Source of the DNA: a virus
Virus record (IMG/VR): IMGVR_UViG_3300037882_004058
Location: 1-33,384 of that record
Strand: one strand, 5' to 3'
Length of the DNA: 33,384 nucleotides
Of this stretch, positions 15,641 to 23,770 are shown in pieces. Below the pieces are notes generated by a model. It saw only the letters and a program-made list of their open reading frames with translations, was not told the origin of the DNA and made no database searches. Every line of letters starts with the position of its first letter. Within the stretch, counting starts at the first letter, position 1. The position numbers were made by a program, and so were the translations under genes.

Positions 15641-17275
15641 TTAATATGATTCGATCATTTCATTCCAAAGCCTCGATATTTCATTATCATCACCTTCATC
15701 ATCTGCCTTACCAATTGCTGGTGTAGGGGCTGGTTGAGGCTGAGATGCTTGATCTACCATTGCCTGCTTAGCTTCTAAAGCGGATAATTTAGCTGCAAAT
15801 GAGCTATCCAAAGGTGTGTTGCCCAAACCGTTGGGTAATGGTGGCATATTTTTAGTTGCCCTGACTTCATCAACAGTCCAATAAGTTTTAATCCTTTTGT
15901 CAATCAATCCTTCCTGTGAGATTGGATCCATATCTTCCAAACCTCTAAAGTAAATCTCATAGTTATCATTGTATTGAGAAACAATGTGTTTGTTTATATG
16001 GTTTTCAAAATGTGTCAACAATGGATTCAAACCTCTACCCTTTGAATCCTCAACTCTCGCTTCGGTTCCATTTTGGAACATGTGTCTACCACTATCACCT
16101 GAAAGAGGGAAGTTTATTTCAGCTGGATCCATTAGATATAAACCACAAGCAATCTTTATATTCAACTCTTCCCAAGCGTTGAACTCCATATCCTTGTTAT
16201 TCTCCTGCATTGATACCCATTCTACTTTCTCACTTGGCAATACAGGAATAGAGCCACTTTTAAGAACACCTCTTAGAGTATTGTACCACATCTGTCTAAA
16301 CTCCTCTAAACGTGCTGGAGAAGTTCCTGGTGCAACTTTAAAGAAACCTTTAGGCAATGCGCCGTTTTTAAAGTTGTTAGAATTGTACGTATGCGTATGG
16401 AGAAGGGCTGTGATGATAGCTATCATCTCTTCAAGTTCGGACAAACCGTATCCATTACTCTCTAAATCAGTGGTTTTATTCCTAACACCAAAAATCATTT
16501 CCTCTGGATAGAAAGAGGAAATAACGCGCTGGTCAACTATTTGAACATAAGAAGGATAAACACCTCTCCTATTCTTTTTCTTCTTTTCTGCTTCAGTGAA
16601 TTGTGCTGAATATTCTTCAAAGTAATCTTTATCAATTGAATCCGAGATACGAATGTATTTTGCATCTACTGGGTAGAATGAGTGGATTCTACCTAATCTA
16701 TCAGGAACTTTTTCGGTTGCCCATTGGTCATATATCAAGCTATCTCTAACGGACATTTTAGCCCAATCATCGAAAGCCAATGCCTCATAATCAGGTCTGT
16801 TTCCACAGTTAGAAAGGAACTTATTTAACTTGTATACCTCAACTTCTTCGTCGTAACTCAGGTTGTATCTATCAACGACCTTCATACCAGGTCTCATTTT
16901 CTTTCTTATACCAAAGCCCTTCGTTACGTCCTGATCTCTGTAAGTAAATTTAAAGTTTTCAGTTACTTGTGATATTCTTGTCCTGATTACTGAATTGACG
17001 ATTGGTTCCTTAGACATGCCTTTGAGCAAATGATAAGACATCATTATTGGCTTGTCTTTATAACCAGATGACAAATTTTGAAAAGCTATTGGAAAATCAG
17101 AGTCAAATTTTTGCTCAGCAGCCTGAGATGAATAACCAGCTTTTTGTAACATACTCATTGCTGGAAGATATACGGATGGGTCGCTTGAACCAAGTCCTTC
17201 TTCCATGCTCATTTGAGCCTTTTCCATCAATTTACCAGCGGCGTTTAAAAGTCCTTCAGCCCTATTTTTGCTCAT
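15641..17275 (-). CDS. Portal protein
   Basis: The 544-residue product has the length and layout of portal proteins. A helical N-terminus is followed by SKEPIVNSVIRTRISQVTEN, then the wing region (RRGVYPSYVQIVDQRVISS, FYPEEMIFGVRN), a long helix with NNFKNGALPKGFFKVAPG, and the segment EEFRQMWYNTLRGV..IPVLPSEKVEWV typical of portal stems. The C-terminus is acidic and Pro/Gln-rich. It forms the dodecameric DNA entry ring. Similarity to SPO1-like portals is from remembered pattern. It begins the head gene series and overlaps the preceding small ORF by 14 bases. Confidence 0.85.
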   Translation of the reverse strand: MSKNRAEGLLNAAGKLMEKAQMSMEEGLGSSDPSVYLPAMSMLQKAGYSSQAAEQKFDSDFPIAFQNLSSGYKDKPIMMSYHLLKGMSKEPIVNSVIRTRISQVTENFKFTYRDQDVTKGFGIRKKMRPGMKVVDRYNLSYDEEVEVYKLNKFLSNCGNRPDYEALAFDDWAKMSVRDSLIYDQWATEKVPDRLGRIHSFYPVDAKYIRISDSIDKDYFEEYSAQFTEAEKKKKNRRGVYPSYVQIVDQRVISSFYPEEMIFGVRNKTTDLESNGYGLSELEEMIAIITALLHTHTYNSNNFKNGALPKGFFKVAPGTSPARLEEFRQMWYNTLRGVLKSGSIPVLPSEKVEWVSMQENNKDMEFNAWEELNIKIACGLYLMDPAEINFPLSGDSGRHMFQNGTEARVEDSKGRGLNPLLTHFENHINKHIVSQYNDNYEIYFRGLEDMDPISQEGLIDKRIKTYWTVDEVRATKNMPPLPNGLGNTPLDSSFAAKLSALEAKQAMVDQASQPQPAPTPAIGKADDEGDDNEISRLWNEMIESY

Positions 17276-17498
17276 TTTGTAAAATGTTTATATTTTCTTC
17301 ATGCCTAACAAAACCACAAAAAATTACATCTTTCCCGTTTATCTTATTTACAAAAGTAACTATCAAGAAGTCATCAATTTGACCGTACACGTGAAAAAAT
17401 TCGTTCTTTGGAATTGTATAAACATATGTATAGTTGTTTCCTAAATCTATTTCGGATGATTGAAAAATTGCTAAATCTTTATCACTTACAGCAAGCAT
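17262..17498 (-). CDS. Small hypothetical protein upstream of portal
   Basis: This 78-residue protein (MLAVSDKDLAIFQSSEIDLG start) is beta-rich and ends 14 bases inside the portal gene, implying coupled translation. It is the first gene after the rha1 terminator, so it may begin the late transcript. No motif allows a functional call. Confidence 0.55.
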   Translation of the reverse strand: MLAVSDKDLAIFQSSEIDLGNNYTYVYTIPKNEFFHVYGQIDDFLIVTFVNKINGKDVIFCGFVRHEENINILQNEQK

Positions 17499-17508
17499 TT
17501 TTTATTCA

Positions 17509-17527
17509 AATCCTATCTGTTAGGATT
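17509..17527. promoter_or_regulatory. Small inverted repeat at the head of the morphogenesis block
   Basis: AATCCT (17509-17514) and AGGATT (17522-17527) flank a 7-base spacer, 10 bases upstream of ATG 17498. The minus strand here also reads TAGGATTTG, one base longer than the Bacteroidota TAnnTTTG -7 element. It may mark the late promoter or an operator. The evidence is weak. Confidence 0.3.
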
Positions 17528-17542
17528 AAAAATAATGAAAAC

Positions 17543-17580
17543 AAAAAAAGTCGTGAAAACCCTTTCAGGCTAACACGACT
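17543..17580 (-). terminator. Terminator after rha1
   Basis: On the minus strand AGTCGTG (17580-17574) pairs with CACGACT (17555-17549). An inner AGCCT/AGGGTT helix lies within the loop, and a T-run follows at 17549-17543. It separates rha1 from the morphogenesis genes. Confidence 0.85.
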
Positions 17581-17604
17581 CTGTATTTGTAGTGAGAAAA
17601 AGTT

Positions 17605-18408
17605 TTACAATTTATTTATTAGTTTGTATTTTCTTACTTTGAAATCTTCTACATCCAGAATCAAATCCTTATATTTCTTAAATAAAAAATCAATACCTTT
17701 CGGTGAAACTAATGTGTTGTATCTTGGAATAAACTCACCATTTTTATAAGTTCCTTTCCCATCCTGTAGGCAGGTCTTAAATCTATCATTGTCTATATTA
17801 GGGCGATATGGCTCATTGTGCTGATTAAGTATCCCATCTTTTCTCAACATTGCCATAAATTTACTTCTGCCTAAACCTGGGACATTGAATAGATCAGCGA
17901 CTTGCTTGAAATTAAAATATCCTTCATTTTCGATAAAAGCATCATAAACTTCACCCTTGGGCTTTAGCTCTTTAACTTTTTGTTCCGCTATCTGTCTAGC
18001 TTTATATTGCTCAGCCCAAGCAATAGCTGATTCAGCAGGGTCAAGAAAATTTGGAAGTGTTAATGAATTTCGTAAACGATTTTCCATTTCATTGAAAGCG
18101 TAAATAAATGCTTCTTTAAACATTGCTGCTTTCTTTCCAGTAAAGCCCATAACTATGAAAGAAAAACCGTCTCTAGTCATAAAAAAGTATGGTCTTGGCT
18201 TATCTTGCGTATCTTTATAATGGGCCAGCCGAAAATTCGTCCGGCTAAAATTTTCGCTAAAATCACCACTTTTAATGGAATCTAAAACATGTTTGTGAAG
18301 TTTTCCAAATTCATTGGCTACATCTAAACTTGAGGCAAAAATATCACCATCTTTCACCTGAAGTAGCTCAACGAAACGTTCTTTTAATAAAATCAATTCA
18401 TTGTTCAT
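17605..18408 (-). CDS. Rha-family phage regulator with KilAC-like C-terminus (rha1)
   Basis: The product is 267 residues from ATG 18408; a TTG at 18417 would be the only upstream alternative. Residues ~20-112 match the pRha domain: ASSLDVANEFGKLHKHVLDSI and PYFFMTRDGFSFIVMGFTGKKAAMFKEAF. Residues ~165-250 form an antirepressor C-terminal (KilAC-like) module: FNFKQVADLFNVPGLGRSKFMAMLR and YNTLVSPKGIDFLFKKY. Such proteins regulate phage gene expression, often as DNA-binding antirepressors. The gene lies 26 bases after the U-run of a ~130-nt structured RNA and is followed by a terminator, so it forms a stand-alone unit. A paralog with the same RNA upstream is at 28312. Confidence 0.85.
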   Translation of the reverse strand: MNNELILLKERFVELLQVKDGDIFASSLDVANEFGKLHKHVLDSIKSGDFSENFSRTNFRLAHYKDTQDKPRPYFFMTRDGFSFIVMGFTGKKAAMFKEAFIYAFNEMENRLRNSLTLPNFLDPAESAIAWAEQYKARQIAEQKVKELKPKGEVYDAFIENEGYFNFKQVADLFNVPGLGRSKFMAMLRKDGILNQHNEPYRPNIDNDRFKTCLQDGKGTYKNGEFIPRYNTLVSPKGIDFLFKKYKDLILDVEDFKVRKYKLINKL

Positions 18409-18433
18409 TTTAATCAAATTTTAAATTTTTGAC

Positions 18434-18566
18434 AAAAAAAAGCCCCAAAGCTTTTTGGGGTTGCACATTGTATCATCACTGATTCAAATTTTCCCAATGC
18501 TTTGAGGCATTATATCTTAAAATTGATTAAAATGAATATTTTTAATCAGTGTCTTCAACAATGTGC
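18434..18566 (-). ncRNA. Structured pseudoknot RNA, copy 3 (leader of rha1)
   Basis: Minus strand, 5' to 3'. P1 is GCACATTGT (18566-18558) with ACAATGTGC (18471-18463). P2 is CACTGATT (18551-18544) with AATCAGTG (18484-18477). A local hairpin GATTAAAA/TTTTAATC follows P2. The apical loop has GCCTCAAAGC (18508-18499), which pairs with GCTTTGGGGC (18451-18442) outside the stem, making a pseudoknot. GGG (18495-18493) can extend it with the CCCC at 18460-18457. The same CCCC can instead form a local hairpin, CCCCAAA/TTTGGGG, followed by U8 (18441-18434), a classic terminator. All helices recur with different bases in copies 1 and 2. Confidence 0.8.
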
Positions 18567-18571
18567 GAAAA

Positions 18572-18577
18572 CATATA
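18572..18577 (-). promoter_or_regulatory. TATA-like box before RNA copy 3
   Basis: Minus strand CTTATATGTTTTCGC precedes P1, with TATATG at 18577-18572. The same T-TATA-n-TG-TTTT-GC block precedes the other two copies, so it is probably the promoter -10 region with transcription starting near P1. Confidence 0.55.
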
Positions 18578-18584
18578 AGTCTGA

Positions 18585-18884
18585 TTATTTTAGCACATCT
18601 TTAAATTGATCATACATATTGTCTTCACAAATGTATTCAACATTGAATCTGCTTATATCGTAAAATCTAGGATTTGCGGCATTACCAATTGTCCTGAAAC
18701 ATCCTTCCAATCCGTTTTTACAAGTAACATCTTTCAAATAAAGCGCTGGAAACAAGCCAGCTCCCAATGGCTTTATCCAAAAAACTCTTTGATGAAAATC
18801 ATCAAAGTTACCAGCATTCTCCGCTGCGAATTGGGTGTAATGCTGGAACTTTAATTTTACCTCAATAAATTCAGGCTTGCTCAT
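18585..18884 (-). CDS. Small hypothetical protein at end of accessory operon
   Basis: The 99-residue product contains FQHYTQFAAENAGNFDDFHQ, three Cys and a mixed alpha/beta pattern. No known domain is evident. Its ATG overlaps the stop of the upstream helical transferase-like gene by four bases (ATGA), so they are co-translated and it might be an accessory subunit. The RNA copy 3 promoter begins just past its stop. Confidence 0.55.
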   Translation of the reverse strand: MSKPEFIEVKLKFQHYTQFAAENAGNFDDFHQRVFWIKPLGAGLFPALYLKDVTCKNGLEGCFRTIGNAANPRFYDISRFNVEYICEDNMYDQFKDVLK

Positions 18885-19897
18885 TTCTTTGCGTATTTAG
18901 ACCAGTCGTACTTTTTCCTTTGTTTTCCAACCTTATTCAGCATTTTCCAATACTTTGAAAATTCGCAGCAAAACATTTCTATTTGGTGCAAGCTGATATT
19001 ATTCCCCTTATTTGCATAATACCCCCGCTTTCTATCCCATTCAAGGTATTTAAAATCATCAGGCAAATATTCATTACTCATGTCTCTCAAGTCATGAATC
19101 CTTTGCCTCTGATCCTTAGCGAGGGTTGAAGGAAAAATCAATCTAATACCCAAACTACAACCTGGCCCAACATTAGTAAAATCATTCTCATCCCACCTCA
19201 TTATCGCCCCAGTCGGACTATATCTTTCAAAGTAACAGAGTGAAATATACATCTCATGACTCACAAATTCAGCTATTGCTGGCAGGGTCATTAAATGCTT
19301 TATAAACTCTTCCGGTTCCTTTGCCGTCTTCAGCGTTTTAAAGACGTTCTCAGCTTCTTTATGCAAAGTCGCTATAATCTTAAAAGCGTAGCATTTATCC
19401 CTTTTCTCATTGGGGCAGCATGCTGTATTAATAAGATATGCAGACGTATAAGGATTATTACCCGTCTTGCGATAATTTAAAAGGTTGGCAAAATAACGAG
19501 CCTTATTGAATTCTTCACGAGTGGGGAGAGCGTTTTTGAATCGTTCATTTTTGGAATAGAACTCAAAAAACTTTGGCTCATTCATAAGCCTGAAAAAGCA
19601 TATCATCCAGAACTTTTCGATTTCTGTAATGTCTTTAGGCTTGATTATATTCTCAATTTCCCATTGGCTGTTGCGGTCTAATTCCCGATAAACATGAGTG
19701 AAATTGTAATCTCTTAGGATTTCGTTTTCACTCCAAGGCGCTGGAAGCTTTAGAATGTTTCTTCGATACCAAATCTCTTGTCTTTCATGCATCATATCGA
19801 AGAACGTCTTCAAGTATTCCTCGTTGACTTCTTGTGTTACAGGTGGAAGAAGAACTTCCCAGGGAGCATTGGAACCGCTTGAACTTTTATATTTCAT
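18881..19897 (-). CDS. HMUDK helical-domain protein (putative DNA thymidine-hypermodification enzyme)
   Basis: This 338-residue protein carries FDMMHERQEIWYRRNILKLP and PWSENEILRDYNFTHVYREL followed by DRNSQW (~33-78). The W-Y-x-R, P-W-x-x-D/E-x-I-L, and F-T-x-V-Y-R-E-L-D-R pattern is what I associate with the '5-hmdU DNA kinase helical domain' family, which is related to the alpha-glutamyl/putrescinyl thymine pyrophosphorylase (HhH glycosylase-like) proteins. In other phages these act on 5-hydroxymethyl-dU in DNA. Here the domain stands alone, while a P-loop kinase is encoded at 29288. The assignment is from motif memory; no search could be run. It overlaps its neighbours by four bases on both sides. 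Confidence 0.65.
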   Translation of the reverse strand: MKYKSSSGSNAPWEVLLPPVTQEVNEEYLKTFFDMMHERQEIWYRRNILKLPAPWSENEILRDYNFTHVYRELDRNSQWEIENIIKPKDITEIEKFWMICFFRLMNEPKFFEFYSKNERFKNALPTREEFNKARYFANLLNYRKTGNNPYTSAYLINTACCPNEKRDKCYAFKIIATLHKEAENVFKTLKTAKEPEEFIKHLMTLPAIAEFVSHEMYISLCYFERYSPTGAIMRWDENDFTNVGPGCSLGIRLIFPSTLAKDQRQRIHDLRDMSNEYLPDDFKYLEWDRKRGYYANKGNNISLHQIEMFCCEFSKYWKMLNKVGKQRKKYDWSKYAKK

Positions 19898-20133
19898 ATT
19901 CTTACTTCTTCTGATTCAAATGTAAAGGGAAAACCTGTATATGAAGCAACTGTGCCTTTATTTGTTTCCAAATAAACTGTAGGAATCTTATCATCTTCTC
20001 TGGTATATAATTTTTCAATTATTTCGTTTTTACCATTTAATGTATGATAATTTTCTCCAACTTCTTTTGTAATTGTGTCTCCATCTGGTAGATAAATTCT
20101 AACCTTATGATTAGTGTAAGCTGCTTGTGCCAT
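19894..20133 (-). CDS. Small hypothetical protein (79 residues)
   Basis: The product (MAQAAYTNHKVRIYLPDGDT start) is beta-rich and charged, with no recognised motif. It overlaps both neighbours (start 23 bases inside the upstream gene, stop overlapping the next ATG), which supports it being translated in the accessory operon. Confidence 0.5.
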   Translation of the reverse strand: MAQAAYTNHKVRIYLPDGDTITKEVGENYHTLNGKNEIIEKLYTREDDKIPTVYLETNKGTVASYTGFPFTFESEEVRI

Positions 20134-20407
20134 TTTGTATTTGTTTATTAACTCTTTGAAATGCGTTTGGCTTAAAAAACCAAACCTTTATCTTTTCTTC
20201 TTCATCAATATCTTCAATCGCAATTCCAGTGTCTTCAAAATAAGTTCTTTGTCTAACAGTCTCAAGAAGAGAAAAAGGTTCAGATGATTCAGATGGAAAG
20301 AAAAGATGAGTAAAACCATTACCATTAAGGTGCCCAAACAAATGAGCTAACAAAGTTTGTCTATAAAGAGCCTTTGAATTCCTCAAAACTTTTGATTCTT
20401 TTTTCAT
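20111..20407 (-). CDS. Small hypothetical protein (98 residues)
   Basis: The product begins MKKESKVLRNSKALYRQTLL and contains HLFGHLNGNGFTHLFFPSES, a His- and Phe-rich segment, followed by an acidic C-terminal half. No known family is recognised. It overlaps the upstream gene by 47 bases and the downstream one by 23, typical of this compact operon. Confidence 0.45.
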   Translation of the reverse strand: MKKESKVLRNSKALYRQTLLAHLFGHLNGNGFTHLFFPSESSEPFSLLETVRQRTYFEDTGIAIEDIDEEEKIKVWFFKPNAFQRVNKQIQNGTSSLH

Positions 20408-20705
20408 AGATTGCTAAAATTGCATCGTATTTTTCTTGACATTCTCTCATTTTTTGATTTATTCTGGCCTTAACTAAGGTCTTACAAAGAGGTTTATCCA
20501 TGCAAATGAAAACCTGGTAAACTTGGCTTTCTTTGTTTATATAAGTGTATAAAGCCCAACCTTGCTTTTCAATCTCTTCCTTCTCCATTATTGCCTGCTC
20601 GACTAGATACCTACTATCACTGGCAAATATGTATTTTTCATCTCTTCTGAGGGCGAATCTAAGCAGACTAACAAACCCTTTATTCATATTTCCTATTGGT
20701 TCCAT
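20361..20705 (-). CDS. Hypothetical protein (114 residues)
   Basis: The product contains RDEKYIFASDSRYLVEQAIM and a helical, Lys/Glu-rich C-terminus. The ATG at 20705 lies inside the upstream gene. An internal ATG at 20687, preceded by AGGAAAT, would give 108 residues and may be the true start. No function can be read from it. Confidence 0.5.
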   Translation of the reverse strand: MEPIGNMNKGFVSLLRFALRRDEKYIFASDSRYLVEQAIMEKEEIEKQGWALYTYINKESQVYQVFICMDKPLCKTLVKARINQKMRECQEKYDAILAIYEKRIKSFEEFKGSL

Positions 20706-21679
20706 CCGTACTCTTTTTTATAACGTTTAACTATTTGTTCTAAATCTATGGAATGAACTTTGTTTCCAAGTTCTACAAAATCTAAAAATTCACAAGCGAC
20801 AAATTTATTTTTCTTTCCTTTTAAAACGCCATCCATACCTTCAACTTTTGTAAGGACAATTTTTTGTTTAGGGAAACCAGCATTCTCAAACATTTGGTGT
20901 AAATAACCAGAACCGCCAACAACACTTTTTAAAGCATACAATTCATCAATATCATGACCGATGTAATACTTGCCGTTGCGAATTTTATGCCACTTGCAAA
21001 AACAAGTTTCAATCTCACCAATATCGAATTTATATGATTTAGCCAGTTCATGACCGAACTTATCCCAACCTTCAAAATCATATTGAGTCCATTTTCTACT
21101 TTCTCCAAACAAATGTCTTAAACCAGCTACTGGGCCATCATTGCTATTGGGATCGCGACCTTCTAAACCTAGATCATTAATTTTCAGATTGTTATATCCA
21201 AATGCTTTTTCCAGCACTTCTGCAATCTTGAATGCGCTCCAAACTCCATGGTTATACTTGCCTGCGATAAGCAAACGAAGGTCTTTATTAGTTAACCTTG
21301 AAATCTCTGGCAAATAGCGATTATCAGACTGGTCACACATGGGGATAATAACGTCCATAATGGCTCTAACCATTGTATCAACTTGACGTTGCTTTCCCCT
21401 TCTTTCTATTCCAAAATGAGTAAATGTGCTTTCTCGCAACTTGCGAAATGAAGATTCCTTGAATGATTTGGAGGTTGGGAACCGATTGCAAAACAATATT
21501 GCTGATTCAAGGGAATAGAACAAAACATAGATAAAAGTAAACCAAACAGGGTCTACCTCATCTCTGTAATACTTATCCACTTTAAACAACCCCTTTCCAA
21601 TAAATGGATAAATAGGGTCTACGTCCTTAGACATAACTAGATTTCTAGCGAATCTATCAAATTGGGTATATTTATTCAT
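20693..21679 (-). CDS. Putative AADT / aGPT-PPlase clade 2 (amino acid:DNA transferase in thymidine hypermodification)
   Basis: The 328-residue protein begins MNKYTQFDRFARNLVMSKDV followed by DPIYPFI. The pattern 'R-N-x-x-M-x-K-D-V-D-P-x-Y-P' and the helical body (VWFTFIYVLFYSLESAILF; GKYNHGVWSAFKIAEVLEKA) resemble the alpha-glutamyl/putrescinyl thymine pyrophosphorylase clade 2 proteins. These were later shown to attach amino acids to phosphorylated 5-hmdU in phage DNA (amino acid:DNA transferases). A late segment (CFCKWHKIRNGKYYIGHDID) supplies possible active-site Cys/His/Asp residues. If correct it would act after a hmdU DNA kinase and before the FAD enzyme at 22617. The match is recalled, not searched. 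Confidence 0.55.
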   Translation of the reverse strand: MNKYTQFDRFARNLVMSKDVDPIYPFIGKGLFKVDKYYRDEVDPVWFTFIYVLFYSLESAILFCNRFPTSKSFKESSFRKLRESTFTHFGIERRGKQRQVDTMVRAIMDVIIPMCDQSDNRYLPEISRLTNKDLRLLIAGKYNHGVWSAFKIAEVLEKAFGYNNLKINDLGLEGRDPNSNDGPVAGLRHLFGESRKWTQYDFEGWDKFGHELAKSYKFDIGEIETCFCKWHKIRNGKYYIGHDIDELYALKSVVGGSGYLHQMFENAGFPKQKIVLTKVEGMDGVLKGKKNKFVACEFLDFVELGNKVHSIDLEQIVKRYKKEYGWNQ

Positions 21680-21690
21680 TGGTGAGTTTT

Positions 21691-21725
21691 AAAATAAAGA
21701 AAGGAACGGTTTTAGTCGTTCCTTT
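21691..21725 (-). terminator. Terminator within accessory block
   Basis: On the minus strand AAAGGAACG (21725-21717) and CGTTCCTTT (21708-21700) form a 9-bp stem with an 8-base loop, followed by CTTTATTTT. It divides the FAD-oxidoreductase segment from the AADT-like segment. Readthrough or an internal promoter is needed for the genes that follow. Confidence 0.75.
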
Positions 21726-21737
21726 TAAAAATATTGA

Positions 21738-22196
21738 TTAGTCTTGTTCTTCTTGCTGATCTTTGAAATCTTCAGGGTCAAACTCTGTTTTAGTTTCACA
21801 TGTCGAAAATGGATGATTAAATACAGGAGTCCCAGTCGTTATAAAATCTTGTGTTCTGAAATAAGGGTCTTTCCAATGTGGCTCATCTCCAACACGAAAT
21901 GGCGGCTTTAATTCATCAGGTGTAATGGGAATTATTGCAGGATAACCATTAATTTCTTTTGTAGGTTGCCAACGATATTCCTTACCTTTGTTTTCTTCCA
22001 TAATTTTCTTCCATCTTTCAGTAAATTCTTCCATTACTTCTGGGCGAATCTTACCTGCAATTTCAGAAATTCCATAAATCCCATAATGAGATAAATTATG
22101 TTCTTCAGCCCATTCAGCAATTTCCTTTACACTGCTAAATTTTTGATCGTTAGCTAGAATGATAGCTTTATTGTCTGTGTCTATTGTGAATTTCAT
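21738..22196 (-). CDS. Hypothetical protein (152 residues)
   Basis: The product begins MKFTIDTDNKAIILANDQKF, with a helical segment (VKEIAEWAEEHNLSHYGIY) and a Pro-rich, acidic C-terminal half (PHWKDPYFRTQDFITTGTPV). No family is recognised. It overlaps the upstream membrane protein gene by four bases and is followed by a terminator. Confidence 0.5.
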   Translation of the reverse strand: MKFTIDTDNKAIILANDQKFSSVKEIAEWAEEHNLSHYGIYGISEIAGKIRPEVMEEFTERWKKIMEENKGKEYRWQPTKEINGYPAIIPITPDELKPPFRVGDEPHWKDPYFRTQDFITTGTPVFNHPFSTCETKTEFDPEDFKDQQEEQD

Positions 22197-22468
22197 ATCG
22201 AATTAATTATATGTGCATTAAAATCAACTATTTCATCAAAAATACCTTTCGGATTAATCAAAGGCTTAGATGGCTTTTGAAATTTAATCAAATCAAACCA
22301 TATTAAGTCAATGAACTGGAAAACTATGCACAATCCAACAAATACAAATGACAATGGTATGTTCAAAATAACAAATAAAATCATTAAGCAAATTTTCTTC
22401 AAGAAGACAAATATCCTAAAGAAAAACCCCACAAAATAATAAACCAACAGATATTGTATTTTTTTCAT
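22193..22468 (-). CDS. Small membrane protein with hydrophobic segments
   Basis: The 91-residue product is strongly hydrophobic over its first ~65 residues (YLLVYYFVGFFFRIFVFLKK then MILFVILNIPLSFVFVGLCI), giving two or three likely transmembrane helices, with a soluble tail. It is coupled by ATGA to both neighbours. Its role is unknown; inner-membrane localisation is expected. Confidence 0.55.
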   Translation of the reverse strand: MKKIQYLLVYYFVGFFFRIFVFLKKICLMILFVILNIPLSFVFVGLCIVFQFIDLIWFDLIKFQKPSKPLINPKGIFDEIVDFNAHIINSI

Positions 22469-22620
22469 TCTTCATAAATTTTTTCTTCGTCACCAAATCT
22501 GCAATCTTCACATTCAATCAATCCGTCAATCTGATTATAATTCTCATCAAAGACATAAAAGAAATAACACTTTTTAGTTTCATTGCAAAACGAGCAAGTT
22601 TTTTCTTCAGCTTCTTTCAT
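22465..22620 (-). CDS. Zinc-ribbon-like 51-residue protein
   Basis: ATG at 22620 overlaps the stop of the FAD gene (ATGA), and its stop overlaps the ATG of the next gene (ATGA at 22468). The product contains C-S-F-C and C-E-D-C, with a further Cys in KKCYFF, a pattern of a small zinc ribbon. Both overlaps strongly support a real gene. It may bind nucleic acid or a partner protein; its function is unknown. Confidence 0.7.
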   Translation of the reverse strand: MKEAEEKTCSFCNETKKCYFFYVFDENYNQIDGLIECEDCRFGDEEKIYEE

Positions 22621-23591
22621 CTTCTCCCCATTAAACGTTTCCATAATTCATCTGCCATCCATCCTGCCAATGCTGAAGTGTTCTTTCGTCCTCCTGTTGC
22701 TGAAAACAACCCGTGCTCATAAATCCGTATAAAATCCCCTTTCTCTGTATATGGGCGTATTCCCTCGTTAATCCTCAAAACCTTTTCTTGTGGAAGAGAT
22801 GACATTATAATTGCATTGAGGTTATTATGCAATCTTTCGGTAAATTTCTCTAATCTTGCGTCATCAACTCCTTTAGGATTCTTTACTGTATTCCCGTCGC
22901 TGAATCTTACAAATCCTGGAAACTGCATAAGAAGAGAGTGTTTGTAAGGTGCCCAAGTGCCAAATCTGTTCTCCTCTAATTTCAGTTTAAGATCATAATT
23001 TGCACCCCAATAAGCATCAATATGAGGAGCCTGATTTTCGTATCCAGATTCACAAAGTAGTTTTTCCGTCCAAGCGCCTGCGGCTACTACAACTGCATAG
23101 GAGGCTGATAGTTGTCTCTTAATCGTTCTGCCCTCTTCCTTATCCTTAAAACTAACTTCGACCGTCCTATCACCAACTCTCAGCACACTAGCGGGAAAAT
23201 ACGGTTCGGTTAAAACCTTCGCAGGATTAATAAAGTAAAATTCTTTCTCAGCGTAATCTTCAGTATCCATATTAACAGCAGTTATTCTATCAATATCAAT
23301 ACCTATCTCACTCATTACTGAAAAAGAAGTCCTTGCCCTTTCAAGGTCATCACCTAACCAACCGTCAGAAGTCACACCCACTGAGCATTTAGAAGCAGAC
23401 CATTTTTGCTCCTTGTCGATGAGAAGAACGCTCACACCTCTGTGTTCAAATACTTTCTTAATCATGCATCCAACCAATCCGGCACCCACAACTATAACTC
23501 CATAGTGATCTTTGGATGCGTCTGGCCAAGAAACCCGTTCTCTGGGGACGGTGGGTGAAATAGGAGAGTAATTATTGTTTTGTTTATCCAT
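22617..23591 (-). CDS. FAD-dependent oxidoreductase (DAO / glycine-oxidase-like)
   Basis: The 324-residue protein starts at ATG 23591, which overlaps the stop of the preceding small gene (TAATG); the longer upstream reading belongs to another frame. GVIVVGAGLVGC (residues ~31-42) with Asp59 in VLLIDKE is the Rossmann FAD-binding motif. VVVAAGAWTEKL and GLFSATGGRKNTSALAGWM are typical D-amino-acid/glycine-oxidase-type segments. It probably oxidises an amine or amino acid with FAD. In phages with thymidine hypermodification, flavin enzymes trim amino acids attached to the base. Since AADT-like genes lie nearby, that is an attractive role, though free-amino-acid metabolism is possible. Confidence 0.78.
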   Translation of the reverse strand: MDKQNNNYSPISPTVPRERVSWPDASKDHYGVIVVGAGLVGCMIKKVFEHRGVSVLLIDKEQKWSASKCSVGVTSDGWLGDDLERARTSFSVMSEIGIDIDRITAVNMDTEDYAEKEFYFINPAKVLTEPYFPASVLRVGDRTVEVSFKDKEEGRTIKRQLSASYAVVVAAGAWTEKLLCESGYENQAPHIDAYWGANYDLKLKLEENRFGTWAPYKHSLLMQFPGFVRFSDGNTVKNPKGVDDARLEKFTERLHNNLNAIIMSSLPQEKVLRINEGIRPYTEKGDFIRIYEHGLFSATGGRKNTSALAGWMADELWKRLMGRR

Positions 23592-23770
23592 TACGTTAAA
23601 ACTTTTACTAACCAATAAGTAAATGCAATCAAACTGATAATAAATAAAGCCAGCCATCTATTCGGCCATTTATCCATTTCAACTTGGTGCTTAAGTTTTC
23701 TTTCGAGCATGTTTACATCATGCTCTAATTCTATGTCATAGAATCTTTCTCTGAATTCTTCTTCTGTCAT
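23591..23770 (-). CDS. 59-residue single-span membrane protein
   Basis: ATG at 23770 overlaps the stop of the preceding gene (ATGA), and its TAA overlaps the ATG of the FAD gene (TAATG). The product has an acidic/charged N-terminus (MTEEEFRERFYDIELEHDVN) and a hydrophobic segment (WLALFIISLIAFTYWLV), giving a tail-anchored look. These couplings support a real gene. Its function is unknown. Confidence 0.7.
   Translation of the reverse strand: MTEEEFRERFYDIELEHDVNMLERKLKHQVEMDKWPNRWLALFIISLIAFTYWLVKVLT

Noticed and set aside
15984-16511. 175-codon open frame on the plus strand
   Set aside because: It lies wholly antisense to the portal gene, and its composition is that of a shadow frame.
23592-23657. 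N-terminal extension of the FAD protein
   Set aside because: These codons belong in another frame to the 59-residue membrane protein. The TAATG overlap fixes the start at 23591.
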